Shown: positions 25,762-33,025 of the stretch, piece by piece
How the letters are laid out: the number at the start of each line of letters is the position of its first letter
Position numbering within the stretch: the first letter of the stretch is position 1
Source of the DNA: UBA8079 sp965205535
GTDB lineage: Bacteria > Pseudomonadota > Alphaproteobacteria > UBA6615
Direction of reading: 5' to 3'
Assembly (NCBI GenBank): GCA_965205535.1
Contig: CBDBHH010000005.1
Coordinates: forward strand, 3,348,001 to 3,412,000
DNA length: 64,000 nt
Notes under the pieces: generated by a model
Told to the model about the DNA's origin: nothing
The model's input: the letters and a program-made list of their open reading frames with translations, nothing else
The model's database searches: none
Program-made: the position numbers and the translations under genes

Positions 25762-26679
25762 TGGGCCAGAGCCCCGGCGACAGCCGTGGCCAACGGCGGC
25801 GGCAGCGCGTTGCCAATTTGACGGCATTGCTGTGTCTTGCCGCCATAGAATGCCCAATCATCGGGGAAGCCCTGTATCCGGGCCACCATGCGGGAGGTAA
25901 GCCGCGGGACACCGTTGAATCCTCGGGGGGGGGGGGGGGGAGTCGGCTATGCCGAGGCCATCAACGCCAAGAGCCGCCCAAGCCGCGCGCGCGCGCGTAG
26001 GACCAAGATCGGGGCCGCCATGTTTTTTGGAACCGCCGACAATGGTGGGGGCGGCCTTGTTGGCCCGCCTCACCCATCGCTTCGCACCCTGCCAGCCGTC
26101 CGCCGCCATTAGGTCGCCGAGAGCCTCGCCAACCGTCTTGCTCGCTTTTAGGGTGGGAAACGGCCATTCCAGCGGGCCGGTTTCGCCCTTACGGAGGGCG
26201 ATAAGGAACACGCGAGACCGTGTTTGTGGAGTACCGAAATCGGCGGCATCCAGCATCGCCCAATATGAGGCAAAGCCCAACGCTTGCAATGTGCCGTCAA
26301 TTTGCTTCCGGACCTCGGTAAATTTGGCGTGCAATAAGCCGCGCACATTCTCGATCAGCACGGCTCGCGGTTGTACGCTTTCGACGATTCGCAACATGGC
26401 GGGAAACAGGTCGCGCTCATCGTCCGCGCCGTGCTGTTTCCCGGCAACCGAATAAGGCGGGCACGGTAGCCCGCCGGATACAAGATCGGAGCCGGACCAA
26501 GAGGAGAAGTCGAAGCCCTTAAGATCAGCTTCGATTGTATTCCATCGCGGGCGGTTTACCCGGAGCGTGGCGCAGGCGTGGGCGTCGTTATCAATCAGGG
26601 CGACGGGCTGAAACCCGGCTTGCTCTAGGCCAATAGACAAACCCCCGGCCCCGGCGCAGAGTTCCACGGCGGAAAGCAT
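25749..26679 (-). CDS. C5 cytosine DNA methyltransferase, frameshifted at a poly-C run
   Basis: Transfers a methyl group to cytosine C5 in a specific DNA site. Motif I is ELCAGAGGLSIGLEQAGF, the catalytic PC is P72-C73 in GGLPCPPYSVAG, ENV is at 110-112 and QTRSRVFLI is motif VIII. As sequenced the frame ends at 25858 after a poly-proline stretch, but motifs IX-X (RLTSRMVARIQGFPDDW and QIGNALPPPLATAVAG) continue in another frame to a stop at 25749. The break is at a run of 16 C. With 15 or 18 C the gene would be whole, about 310 aa. The ATG overlaps the transposase stop (TAATG). Confidence 0.85.
25925..25940. repeat. 16-base G/C homopolymer in the methyltransferase gene
   Basis: Sixteen consecutive G on the plus strand, coding prolines in the methyltransferase. 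Such tracts change length readily during replication and are typical of phase-variable genes, but also of sequencing error. Confidence 0.9.
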
Positions 26680-27653
26680 TATCCCCGCGCTCCCGAATCC
26701 AATCCGTTGTCGGCGGTGAGGTCCGCATAGCGCAGTTGCTTCCCGGTCATGCCGGTGACGATCCGCGCCATTTGTTCCTTTGTGTCCGTGTCCCGGTCGT
26801 TATGACGCCCCTCAAATTCCTTCACATAGCGGTTCAAGTGCTTTGGGCTGATCTTGTGGAACGTGCCCTTATGTGCGCGCTTCAGACCGGCCCAGAAAGA
26901 TTCGATTCCGTTGGTATGTGCCATATTCCGGACGTACTCGCCCGCTGAGTGCTTCACCGCCTCATGCGGGCGAAGGATGCCCTTGTAGGCCGTGGCATCA
27001 TCCGTATAGATCTGCGCGCCTTTCTTGGTGCGATCCTCAACGAAACCCCGCAGGGTTTCGCCCGTGGTATCGTGAACCACCTCGGCGGAAACCTGGTTGG
27101 TCTCGCGGTCCTTAACCCCGGCAACTGCTGTCTTGTCAACCGCCCCCCGGCCCTTCAAGCCCTTGCGCTTGGATTTGGACATGTTCTTACGCTGACCGCC
27201 AAAGTAGGTTTCATCGGCTTCTACGGGGCCATCGAATATGCCATGACCCGCTTCGAAAGCCTTGCGAAGCCGGTGCAGTAAGTGCCAGGCACTCTTTTGC
27301 GTGATCTCTAAATCACGGTGCAATTTCATACTCGATACGCTCTTGAGATTAGTGGTCAGGATGTAGACCGCAATTGCCCAATCACGATAGTCCAGTTTTG
27401 TCCCCTTCATGACAGTGCCCGACTTGAGGCTGAATTGAGGTCGATTCGGGCAGTCACGGCAACGGTGTGTCATGGTGCTGTGTGAGATACCGGCCTTCAC
27501 ATTGAGCGATCCGCACTTGGGGCAATACGGCCCATCCGGCCAGATCGCCGACTCCAGCCATTCTCTGGCGGCGTCCTCGGTCGAGAACATTTTCATCAAC
27601 TCTTTGAAGCTGATACCTTCGCGGTAATGCTTGCCGGGTGCCTTCTGAACCAT
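26679..27653 (-). CDS. IS1595-family (ISXO2-like) transposase
   Basis: A 324-aa transposase. The N-terminal zinc ribbon (CPKCGSLNVK and HRCRDCPNRPQFSLKSGTVM) is followed by the ISXO2-like catalytic domain with VEADETYFGG (first Asp), IYTDDATAYKGI (second Asp) and HTNGIESFWAGLKRAHKGTFHK (third acidic or Asn site). All are present, so it looks intact. It is the first gene of the leftward operon, followed with one-base overlap by the DNA methyltransferase. A promoter should lie in the 60 bp between the right end and the ATG. Confidence 0.95.
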   Translation of the reverse strand: MVQKAPGKHYREGISFKELMKMFSTEDAAREWLESAIWPDGPYCPKCGSLNVKAGISHSTMTHRCRDCPNRPQFSLKSGTVMKGTKLDYRDWAIAVYILTTNLKSVSSMKLHRDLEITQKSAWHLLHRLRKAFEAGHGIFDGPVEADETYFGGQRKNMSKSKRKGLKGRGAVDKTAVAGVKDRETNQVSAEVVHDTTGETLRGFVEDRTKKGAQIYTDDATAYKGILRPHEAVKHSAGEYVRNMAHTNGIESFWAGLKRAHKGTFHKISPKHLNRYVKEFEGRHNDRDTDTKEQMARIVTGMTGKQLRYADLTADNGLDSGARG

Positions 27654-27714
27654 GAGAATCTCCCTCTATTGGGATTCTACTGTAAACGATTCCTCGGTGG
27701 AGTCAACAAGAAAA

Positions 27715-27737
27715 TGGGATTCTCGTATATAATTCCC
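27715..27737 (-). repeat. Right terminal inverted repeat of the IS1595-type element
   Basis: Perfect 23-bp inverted match to 24997-25019. Confidence 0.88.
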
Positions 27738-27778
27738 CAAAGTTTTAGACGATTGGCGTTGCGGGCCGGTTTGTGCGC

Positions 27779-28318
27779 CTAGGCACCCATCTTGGCGGCG
27801 ATCTTGTTTTGCCAGTCGGACGCCATCATGAAGCCCGCATCCTCGCGGCAATGGGCCTCGGTCATTTCCATGATCTCGTCGTTGGACTGGGACAGATCAA
27901 ACGGGTGGCCGTGGGGCTGGGGCACGTACCAGGGCGTGTGGACGTAGCACTCGATCCGGTTCGTGCCCGGGTCCTGGAAATAGATCGACCAGGCGTTGCC
28001 ATGGGTCAGCATGCGGTCGATGTTGATCCCCGCATCAACCACCCGGCCATGCATCTCGCGCAGATCGTCGAGACTATCGAGCAGGAAGGACATCTGCTGC
28101 ACATGGATGGTCTCGCTGTCGCCCGCCGGCGGATCGGCCAGCACAAACTCATGATGCTCTGTCGGGTCACTCGACAGGAAGATGATCCGCTGCACCGGAT
28201 CGCCGTACTTGCCCTCGTCCGTGACGGTCAGGCCCATGACGTCCGTGTAGAACGCCAGCATCGCGTCCATGTCGTTGGTGTACAGGCCCACATGGCGCAG
28301 GCGGGGTTTGAAGCTCAT
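27779..28318 (-). CDS. VOC-family (glyoxalase/extradiol dioxygenase-like) protein
   Basis: A 179-aa vicinal-oxygen-chelate metalloprotein. It shows two beta-alpha-beta modules: LRHVGLYTNDMDAMLAFYTDVMGL with the first His ligand (H9), H-containing TEHHEFVLA, and the C-terminal IYFQDPGTNRIECYV with the Glu ligand, so a metal site is likely complete. Substrate unknown; relatives open aromatic rings or handle glyoxal adducts. It follows the lactonase gene by 37 bp on the same strand, suggesting a small catabolic operon. Confidence 0.85.
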   Translation of the reverse strand: MSFKPRLRHVGLYTNDMDAMLAFYTDVMGLTVTDEGKYGDPVQRIIFLSSDPTEHHEFVLADPPAGDSETIHVQQMSFLLDSLDDLREMHGRVVDAGINIDRMLTHGNAWSIYFQDPGTNRIECYVHTPWYVPQPHGHPFDLSQSNDEIMEMTEAHCREDAGFMMASDWQNKIAAKMGA

Positions 28319-28355
28319 GGGTCTCTCCTGGGGCGTTCGGTAACTTCAGGGGAGT

Positions 28356-29159
28356 TTACCCCAAATTCGCCGCCTCGATATGGGCAAACAGCGCCGCATC
28401 GAACGCGCCCGGGTTTTCCAGGTTCGAGATGTGCGAAGCCGGGTCCAGGATCACGCATTGGGAGCCCGAAACGGCCGCATGCATCTGCTGTGAGGCCGCC
28501 GCCGGCGTGCTGCCGTCGGACTTGCCGGTCATGAACAGGCTCGGCACGGAAATTTCGCCCAGCCGGGGCAGATAGTTGAGCCCCTGGAGCGCGCCCGCGC
28601 AGCCCGTATAGCCCTCGACCGAGGTCTCGCGGATCATCCGGCGTACATGATCGAGCGCCGGGGCATTCGCCGCCTCGGCCTGGAAGTCTTCCGTGAACCA
28701 GCGGGCCACCGTGGGCTCCACCAGCGCCTCCATGCCCTTGTCCCGGGCCAGCGCGATGCGATCCACCCACGGTGCGGCCCATTCCGGGTCCGCGAAGGGC
28801 CGCGCGTCACACGCGGCCAGGCTCAACAAACGATCGCCATGCTCGATAGCCATGCCGAGCCCGGCCATGCCACCCAGGGACAGCCCCACATAGTGCGCCT
28901 TGTCCACGCCGACGGCGTCCATCAGCGCGATGATGTCGCCGACCAGCAAGTCGAAGCTGTACGGCCCTTCCGGCGCCGAGCTTTGGCCATGGCCGCGGGT
29001 GTCGTAGAGCAGGATGCGGTAGCGATCGGCGAGCTGCGCCACCTCTGTGTCCCACATGGTCACGTCGGTGGTCAGCGAGTTCGAAAACACGATCCACGGC
29101 GCGCCTTCCGGCCCGTCGAGCTCGTAGCGGAAGTCGACGCCGTTCAGTGTGAGTTTCAT
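28356..29159 (-). CDS. pcaD: 3-oxoadipate enol-lactonase-like alpha/beta hydrolase
   Basis: A 267-aa alpha/beta hydrolase. The nucleophile S94 lies in GLSLGG, the acid is in the FMTGKSDGSTP region and the histidine is in DPASHISNLENP near residue 249. N-terminal motifs (VFSNSLTTDVTMWD and YDTRGHGQSSAPEGPYS) are typical of PcaD, which opens 3-oxoadipate enol-lactone in protocatechuate breakdown. No other pca gene is present here, so the true substrate may differ. It is the first gene of a pair with the VOC protein. Confidence 0.82.
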   Translation of the reverse strand: MKLTLNGVDFRYELDGPEGAPWIVFSNSLTTDVTMWDTEVAQLADRYRILLYDTRGHGQSSAPEGPYSFDLLVGDIIALMDAVGVDKAHYVGLSLGGMAGLGMAIEHGDRLLSLAACDARPFADPEWAAPWVDRIALARDKGMEALVEPTVARWFTEDFQAEAANAPALDHVRRMIRETSVEGYTGCAGALQGLNYLPRLGEISVPSLFMTGKSDGSTPAAASQQMHAAVSGSQCVILDPASHISNLENPGAFDAALFAHIEAANLG

Positions 29160-29249
29160 CGTTACAAACTCCTACTTCTCGCCCATCGGCAGCAATTTTT
29201 CTTGGTTACAACAAGACGCAAAAGCACACGGGATTCAAACCGAAACCAT

Positions 29250-29810
29250 CTAATAACTAGCCCGCAATTGTCTCTCGACACCAGTCATCCGCAGCCGCCA
29301 ATTAGCGAGTTCGGTGCTAATGCCGTAGTGCTCCGCTACTTGCGCTGGCTCGAGCCCAGACTTTCTGTGAAACAACAATCCGTCTCGCGGCGCCAAAAGG
29401 GCACCACCCAACCAATTCGCCTCATCCTCAATCTCTGCTGGATAATCACTCAGCAGCAGCAAGCCGTTTTCAAAATGGTCCACCCGATTCGGCTTGTGCC
29501 TCAAATGGATATGCGCCCACTCATGAGCGAGTGTATTCAGTTGCCTGGTCTTGGGGTGAGTTGGGTTGACTATAATCGCTATAGCGTCCCCTTCCCTGAC
29601 TGTAATGCCCGACCAACTGTCTGGGTCATGAACGGTCAACTGGTCGACATGTTCCTGAGAGACACCCGGTATATCAGCTGGTCCCCATACGACTATGCCC
29701 TGCTTACCCAAATATGTGCGTAGGTTGATTTTTTCAAACGGTGTCAGCTTGAAATCCGACCGGACAGTAAGCGCGCTCTTTTCAGAGTTAGACTTAAAAC
29801 CACGTCGCAT
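29250..29810 (-). CDS. ImmA/IrrE-type metallopeptidase
   Basis: A 186-aa COG2856 zinc peptidase with HEWAH (HEXXH) in TLAHEWAHIHLRHKP and the downstream Glu ligand in EIEDEANWLGGALL. In known pairs such a peptidase cleaves its XRE-type repressor partner to switch on nearby genes. It starts five bases after the XRE gene stop, so the two are co-transcribed leftward, away from the ubiquitin-like operon. That this peptidase controls the operon is inference from layout. Confidence 0.87.
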   Translation of the reverse strand: MRRGFKSNSEKSALTVRSDFKLTPFEKINLRTYLGKQGIVVWGPADIPGVSQEHVDQLTVHDPDSWSGITVREGDAIAIIVNPTHPKTRQLNTLAHEWAHIHLRHKPNRVDHFENGLLLLSDYPAEIEDEANWLGGALLAPRDGLLFHRKSGLEPAQVAEHYGISTELANWRLRMTGVERQLRASY

Positions 29811-29814
29811 TCAG

Positions 29815-30150
29815 CTACAAACTGTCTTTGCTTACCAAAGCATTTTGAGCGGCAAGTATTAACCCACCCAACGCATTCGCTGTATCTATCGACGTCGTTG
29901 TTTTCTTTCGGAGATGGACGCTCGCCGTTTGGATTGAATCCCCCGAATTCTGCATTCCCAAGAACTGGGCAGGATCTTCACCAAGCCAATCACATATGGC
30001 TGCGAACGTTGTGAGGTCCGGCACGTGACCGTTTTCAATCCTCGAGAGCGTCGCTGCACTTATCCCTATCTCCTTTGCGGCCGCTCGGAGCCCGGAAGGG
30101 TGCCTTTTATCGGCAATCATTTTTCCTAGGTCTTCAATGTTTAGGCCCAT
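29815..30150 (-). CDS. XRE-family helix-turn-helix regulator
   Basis: A 111-aa DNA-binding protein with an HTH at about residues 18-60 (LRAAAKEIGISAATLSRIENGHVPDLTTFAAICDWLGEDP). The C-terminal half has no recognised domain and could be the part cleaved by the adjacent ImmA-like peptidase. It is divergent from the ubiquitin-like operon across a 182-bp gap containing two tandem repeats, probably its operators. Base composition is AT-richer than the flanking core genes. Confidence 0.86.
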   Translation of the reverse strand: MGLNIEDLGKMIADKRHPSGLRAAAKEIGISAATLSRIENGHVPDLTTFAAICDWLGEDPAQFLGMQNSGDSIQTASVHLRKKTTTSIDTANALGGLILAAQNALVSKDSL

Positions 30151-30203
30151 CGTTCCTCCTACCGGAAATTTTTCAGTTGACGAGTCTGAACCGGCAAATT
30201 ATT

Positions 30204-30250
30204 GTTTCATTTGTGAGACGTTAATCGTTTCATATACGTAACGTTTAATC
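30204..30250. promoter_or_regulatory. Tandem repeat, candidate operator of the XRE regulator
   Basis: Two consecutive 23-24-bp repeats, each starting GTTTCAT, then seven variable bases, then ACGTT(T)AATC (30204-30226 and 30227-30250). They sit centrally in the divergent gap between the XRE gene and the Ub-like operon, which is where a repressor would act on both promoters. Confidence 0.55.
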
Positions 30251-30332
30251 GATGCAACATAGAATCACGTGCTTCTAGCTCGGTCAAGCCATATGGCGGC
30301 GGCAAGTAGAAAGCCAAATCGGAGTTAAAATA

Positions 30333-30785
30333 ATGGACGATCAAACACCTGATAACATTGATATTTGTTCACCCGAAAATTCGTCACCTTCGAGCGCTAG
30401 TCAATTCAATGTGCGCATCGATAGTAAGAAGTATCGAATCGAGGACCCGAAACCGACAGGACGACAGTTGCTTAAGCTTACCGGGCAAAAGCCGGTCGAT
30501 GAATTTCTGATTTTTATGCTTTTGGAGAATGGAGAATTCGAGGAAATCCGTCTGGCCGAAACTGTTGACCTAACTGCGCCAGGAATTGAGAGATTCCTTA
30601 CGTTCGATAGTTCCGCATCATACCGCTTCGTCATTGACGGAGACGTATCGAGTGGGGAACGAACCTCATCACAGGCCTTAAACTCAAGAAAATCGCGGGT
30701 GTCGATCCGGAGTGCTACGCATTATGGAAAGAAATTCGTGGTTCAGAGGACCTGCCAATTGCGGACGCAGACCTTATTGATCTGA
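30333..30785 (+). CDS. Multi-ubiquitin-like protein, first half of a frameshifted Ub-Ub-E2 gene
   Basis: A 150-aa frame as it stands. After a disordered Ser/Asp-rich leader, residues about 24-92 form a beta-grasp Multi_ubiq-type domain (FNVRIDSKKYRIEDPKPTGR, then FLIFMLLENGEFEEI and LTAPGIERFLTF). A second domain begins (YRFVIDGD) but the frame is lost at about 30644, and the last 45 residues are not homologous. Adding one base there restores the second Ub-like domain and runs on into the E2 domain, for a 297-aa protein. The ATG has a GGAG Shine-Dalgarno. Known relatives act as Ub-like modifiers conjugated by the adjacent E2 and E1. Confidence 0.85.
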   Translation: MDDQTPDNIDICSPENSSPSSASQFNVRIDSKKYRIEDPKPTGRQLLKLTGQKPVDEFLIFMLLENGEFEEIRLAETVDLTAPGIERFLTFDSSASYRFVIDGDVSSGERTSSQALNSRKSRVSIRSATHYGKKFVVQRTCQLRTQTLLI

Positions 30786-31225
30786 GCGAGGACGGACTAG
30801 AGCGCTTCTTTACCGTTCTCGACAAAACAACAGCTGGCACATCGAAGTCGTGCTTGCCGGGGCGTGATCAACAGTATCTCGATGACAGCGGATTGAACTT
30901 CGAAGTATTGGTCGAGCAAGAACAGCGGGGACTGGTTATCAGAGACTACGTACTCCCGCTTGGGCGCTATGATCAGGACCGAGTCGACATACTGATTCTT
31001 CTGCCGCCCGGATATCCTGACGTACCACCCGACATGTTCTACTGTCAGCCGTGGGTCCGCTTGTCAGCGCAGAACATCTTCCCCAATTGCGCTGATGTAC
31101 CGTTCAACTTTGCTGAACAAAATTGGCAACGCTGGTCTCGGCATAACAATAGTTGGCGACCCGGAACCGACGGTATCTGGTCGATGTTGAAACGGGTTTC
31201 GTGCGCGCTAGAAGAAGCTGCGTGA
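30644..31225 (+). CDS. Second Ub-like domain plus E2-like (Prok-E2_E) domain, frameshifted from the first half
   Basis: Open from 30638 to 31225. First comes the rest of the second Ub-like domain (IEWGTNLITGLKLKKIAGVD, then ADADLIDLSEDGLERFFTV), then without any stop an E2/UBC-like domain: LILLPPGYPDVPPDMFY, the YPxxPP hallmark, WVRL, NWQRWSRHNNSWRPGTDG. A TTG at 30854 could start the E2 part alone but has no Shine-Dalgarno. The nearest cysteines are in YCQPW and FPNCAD; which, if either, is catalytic is unclear. The stop overlaps the next ATG (TGATG). E2 relatives pass the modifier from E1 to targets. Confidence 0.8.
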   Translation, partial: RIEWGTNLITGLKLKKIAGVDPECYALWKEIRGSEDLPIADADLIDLSEDGLERFFTVLDKTTAGTSKSCLPGRDQQYLDDSGLNFEVLVEQEQRGLVIRDYVLPLGRYDQDRVDILILLPPGYPDVPPDMFYCQPWVRLSAQNIFPNCADVPFNFAEQNWQRWSRHNNSWRPGTDGIWSMLKRVSCALEEAA

Positions 31226-32619
31226 TGGCAGTTCGAGTCGTACTTCCGGGACGTCTGGCAGAAGCGGCAAAAGTCGCCGCGTTTAATGGGTGCTCCGAAG
31301 CTGGAGCCTGGGTGCTCGCCAGTAATGTTTCTGTCCAACGACTTTCGATCGATGACATCTGTTCTCGTCGGCTTATCGTTCGCGAGATTATTCCGCTGAC
31401 CCAGGCAGATATAGCGTCTGCAAGTTCGTCACATCTTACAGTTCAAACTGATAGTTACGTTAAGCTTCTCCAAAAGGCCGATAAGGAGAATCTTATTCCG
31501 GGGTTTCTGCACGGCCACCCGGAAAGTTTTAATGGCTTCTCTCGTCAAGACGACGAAAACGAACAGGAGCTACTAAGGGTAGCAAAGAATCGAAACGGTC
31601 CAGACACGGACCTTTTAAGCCTTCTTGTGCAGTCGGATGATTCAGTTCGTGCGCGGATTTGGAACTCGCCCACTCAGTCCAAAGATTGCGATATCTGGAT
31701 TTCTGGGGGCCGCTGTTCGCTAATTGAATGCACTGGAGATCATTCAACAGCAACTCCCAGCCTGGACAGGCAGAGACGGTTATTTGGGGAACCATTCAAC
31801 AAAACACTGCAACAATTAACGGTCGTAGTTGTTGGAGCGGGCGGCACGGGTTCGCCAATCGCAACTATGCTTGCAAGAGGAGGAGTGGCGCACCTAACAA
31901 TTATAGATGACGACATTGTTGACGAAACAAATCTCCACCGACTTCACGGTGCTCGAATGTCTGATATTGGGAAACCCAAGGCGAACGTACTCGTCGAGTA
32001 CATCAACAGCCTAGGGTTAACCACAAAGGCCCGGGCTGTTGTTTCCAATGTTCTGGAGAAAAATTGTCGAGATGAATTGAAAGCGGCGGATGTTGTTTTC
32101 TGCGCGACAGATGATCACGCAGGAAGACTATTGCTGAACAGATATTCGTACTTCTACGAAACACCCGTTGTTGACTCAGGATTGGCCGCCGATGTCGACA
32201 GTTCTGGAAATATCCTTGACATGACCGGTCGTGTCACTGTGCTCCACCCCGGTGTACCTTGCCTACTCTGTCGCAATATTCTTGATCTAAAACAAGCCCG
32301 GGAAGAAGAATTACGGCGCCAGTTTCCTAAAAAATATGCACGCCAACTGGAAGAAGGTTACATCTTGAGCGGAGGTGACCCCGAACCTGCCTTTATTGGC
32401 ATGACAACTTCGGTCGCGTGTATGGCGATAGAGGAATTCACACAGCTGCTAAGCGGATTTCGAGGCCATAAACGAAAATTTAGCCAACGTTTTAGGAGAT
32501 TTCACGTTCCAGAAGATCGATGTGTAGGTGGAGTGTCAAAGCCCACATGCCCAATCTGTGCCAGCACTGCTTATTGGGGACGCGGCGATATTATTCCGTT
32601 CCTCGATAGGATGGACTAG
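31225..32619 (+). CDS. JAB/JAMM deubiquitinase-E1 activating enzyme fusion
   Basis: A 464-aa two-domain protein. Residues 1-145 are a JAB metalloprotease with a complete JAMM motif: E54, then H96-G-H98, seven residues, S106, two residues, D109. Residues 185-464 are a ThiF/E1-like adenylating domain with the nucleotide loop VVVGAGGTGSP at 201-211, acidic D228-D230 and R239. The structural-zinc CxxC pairs are 346/349 and 442/445, and C399 is a candidate thioester cysteine. One protein could therefore both process and activate the Ub-like modifier. ATG 31225 is favoured (overlap with the E2 stop) over an in-frame Met at 31153 inside the E2 gene. Confidence 0.92.
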   Translation: MAVRVVLPGRLAEAAKVAAFNGCSEAGAWVLASNVSVQRLSIDDICSRRLIVREIIPLTQADIASASSSHLTVQTDSYVKLLQKADKENLIPGFLHGHPESFNGFSRQDDENEQELLRVAKNRNGPDTDLLSLLVQSDDSVRARIWNSPTQSKDCDIWISGGRCSLIECTGDHSTATPSLDRQRRLFGEPFNKTLQQLTVVVVGAGGTGSPIATMLARGGVAHLTIIDDDIVDETNLHRLHGARMSDIGKPKANVLVEYINSLGLTTKARAVVSNVLEKNCRDELKAADVVFCATDDHAGRLLLNRYSYFYETPVVDSGLAADVDSSGNILDMTGRVTVLHPGVPCLLCRNILDLKQAREEELRRQFPKKYARQLEEGYILSGGDPEPAFIGMTTSVACMAIEEFTQLLSGFRGHKRKFSQRFRRFHVPEDRCVGGVSKPTCPICASTAYWGRGDIIPFLDRMD

Positions 32620-32623
32620 CCCA

Positions 32624-32983
32624 ATGATTCACGACATTTTTCGGAACGCGTTAGTTTTTCTAGGGATTGTCGTTCGCCCGCAGTTCATTGTTAAACATCA
32701 GACAGAACAGCCGAACCCTAAAGAAACAAACATCAACCGCATCATAGTTATAGGGAGCCATCAAAACCCAAAGTGGGCCTGTTTCCACTGTCCGGGCGGA
32801 TGCGGCAGTTTCTACCGATTGCCCCTATCGCTGAATACAAAAATGCGCTGGAAAGTTGAGTCAGATAAACTCGGACGTGCAACTGTCTACCCTTCAATCC
32901 ATCAAAAAAACGCGTGCCACGCGCATTTTCTGATCCGGAATGGAAATGTCATTTGGTGCCAAGACAGCGGCTGTCGAGCTTGA
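32624..32983 (+). CDS. DUF6527 family protein, last gene of the Ub-like operon
   Basis: A 119-aa protein. It has a cysteine-rich core (C53, C56, C60 in CFHCPGGCG), then the DUF6527 hallmark TVYPSI, C98, HAHFLI and NVIWC. It begins four bases after the E1 gene stop. I recall DUF6527 proteins accompanying bacterial Ub-like operons and being proposed as Ub-cleaving peptidases, but cannot verify that here. The conserved Ser and His, plus several Cys, could be catalytic or metal-binding. Start ATG 32624 is chosen over an earlier in-frame Met within the E1 gene. Confidence 0.84.
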   Translation: MIHDIFRNALVFLGIVVRPQFIVKHQTEQPNPKETNINRIIVIGSHQNPKWACFHCPGGCGSFYRLPLSLNTKMRWKVESDKLGRATVYPSIHQKNACHAHFLIRNGNVIWCQDSGCRA

Positions 32984-33025
32984 GATTGCAGCGCTAGGTT
33001 ATTCAACTAACTCCGCAACTAATTC

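Larger units (their letters stand above)
24997..27737 (-). mobile_element. IS1595-type transposon carrying a restriction-modification-like cassette
   Basis: A 2741-bp element bounded by perfect 23-bp inverted ends and containing four leftward genes that overlap one another: ISXO2/IS1595-like transposase, C5 DNA methyltransferase, HNH nuclease and a 66-aa protein. IS1595-family elements are known to carry passenger genes. The 8-bp flanks (24989-24996 and 27738-27745) do not match, so no target duplication is left, perhaps because one end recombined. The inner sequences next to the repeats also remain similar for a few bases. Confidence 0.85.

Noticed and set aside
30638..30660. Programmed -1 ribosomal frameshift site in the Ub-Ub-E2 gene
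   Set aside because: No X-XXY-YYZ heptamer at the break and no evident downstream pseudoknot; a missing base fits better.
21278..33025. Integrative element with att sites from tRNA-Cys to aspS
   Set aside because: No integrase, and no repeat of the tRNA 3' end seen at the other side.
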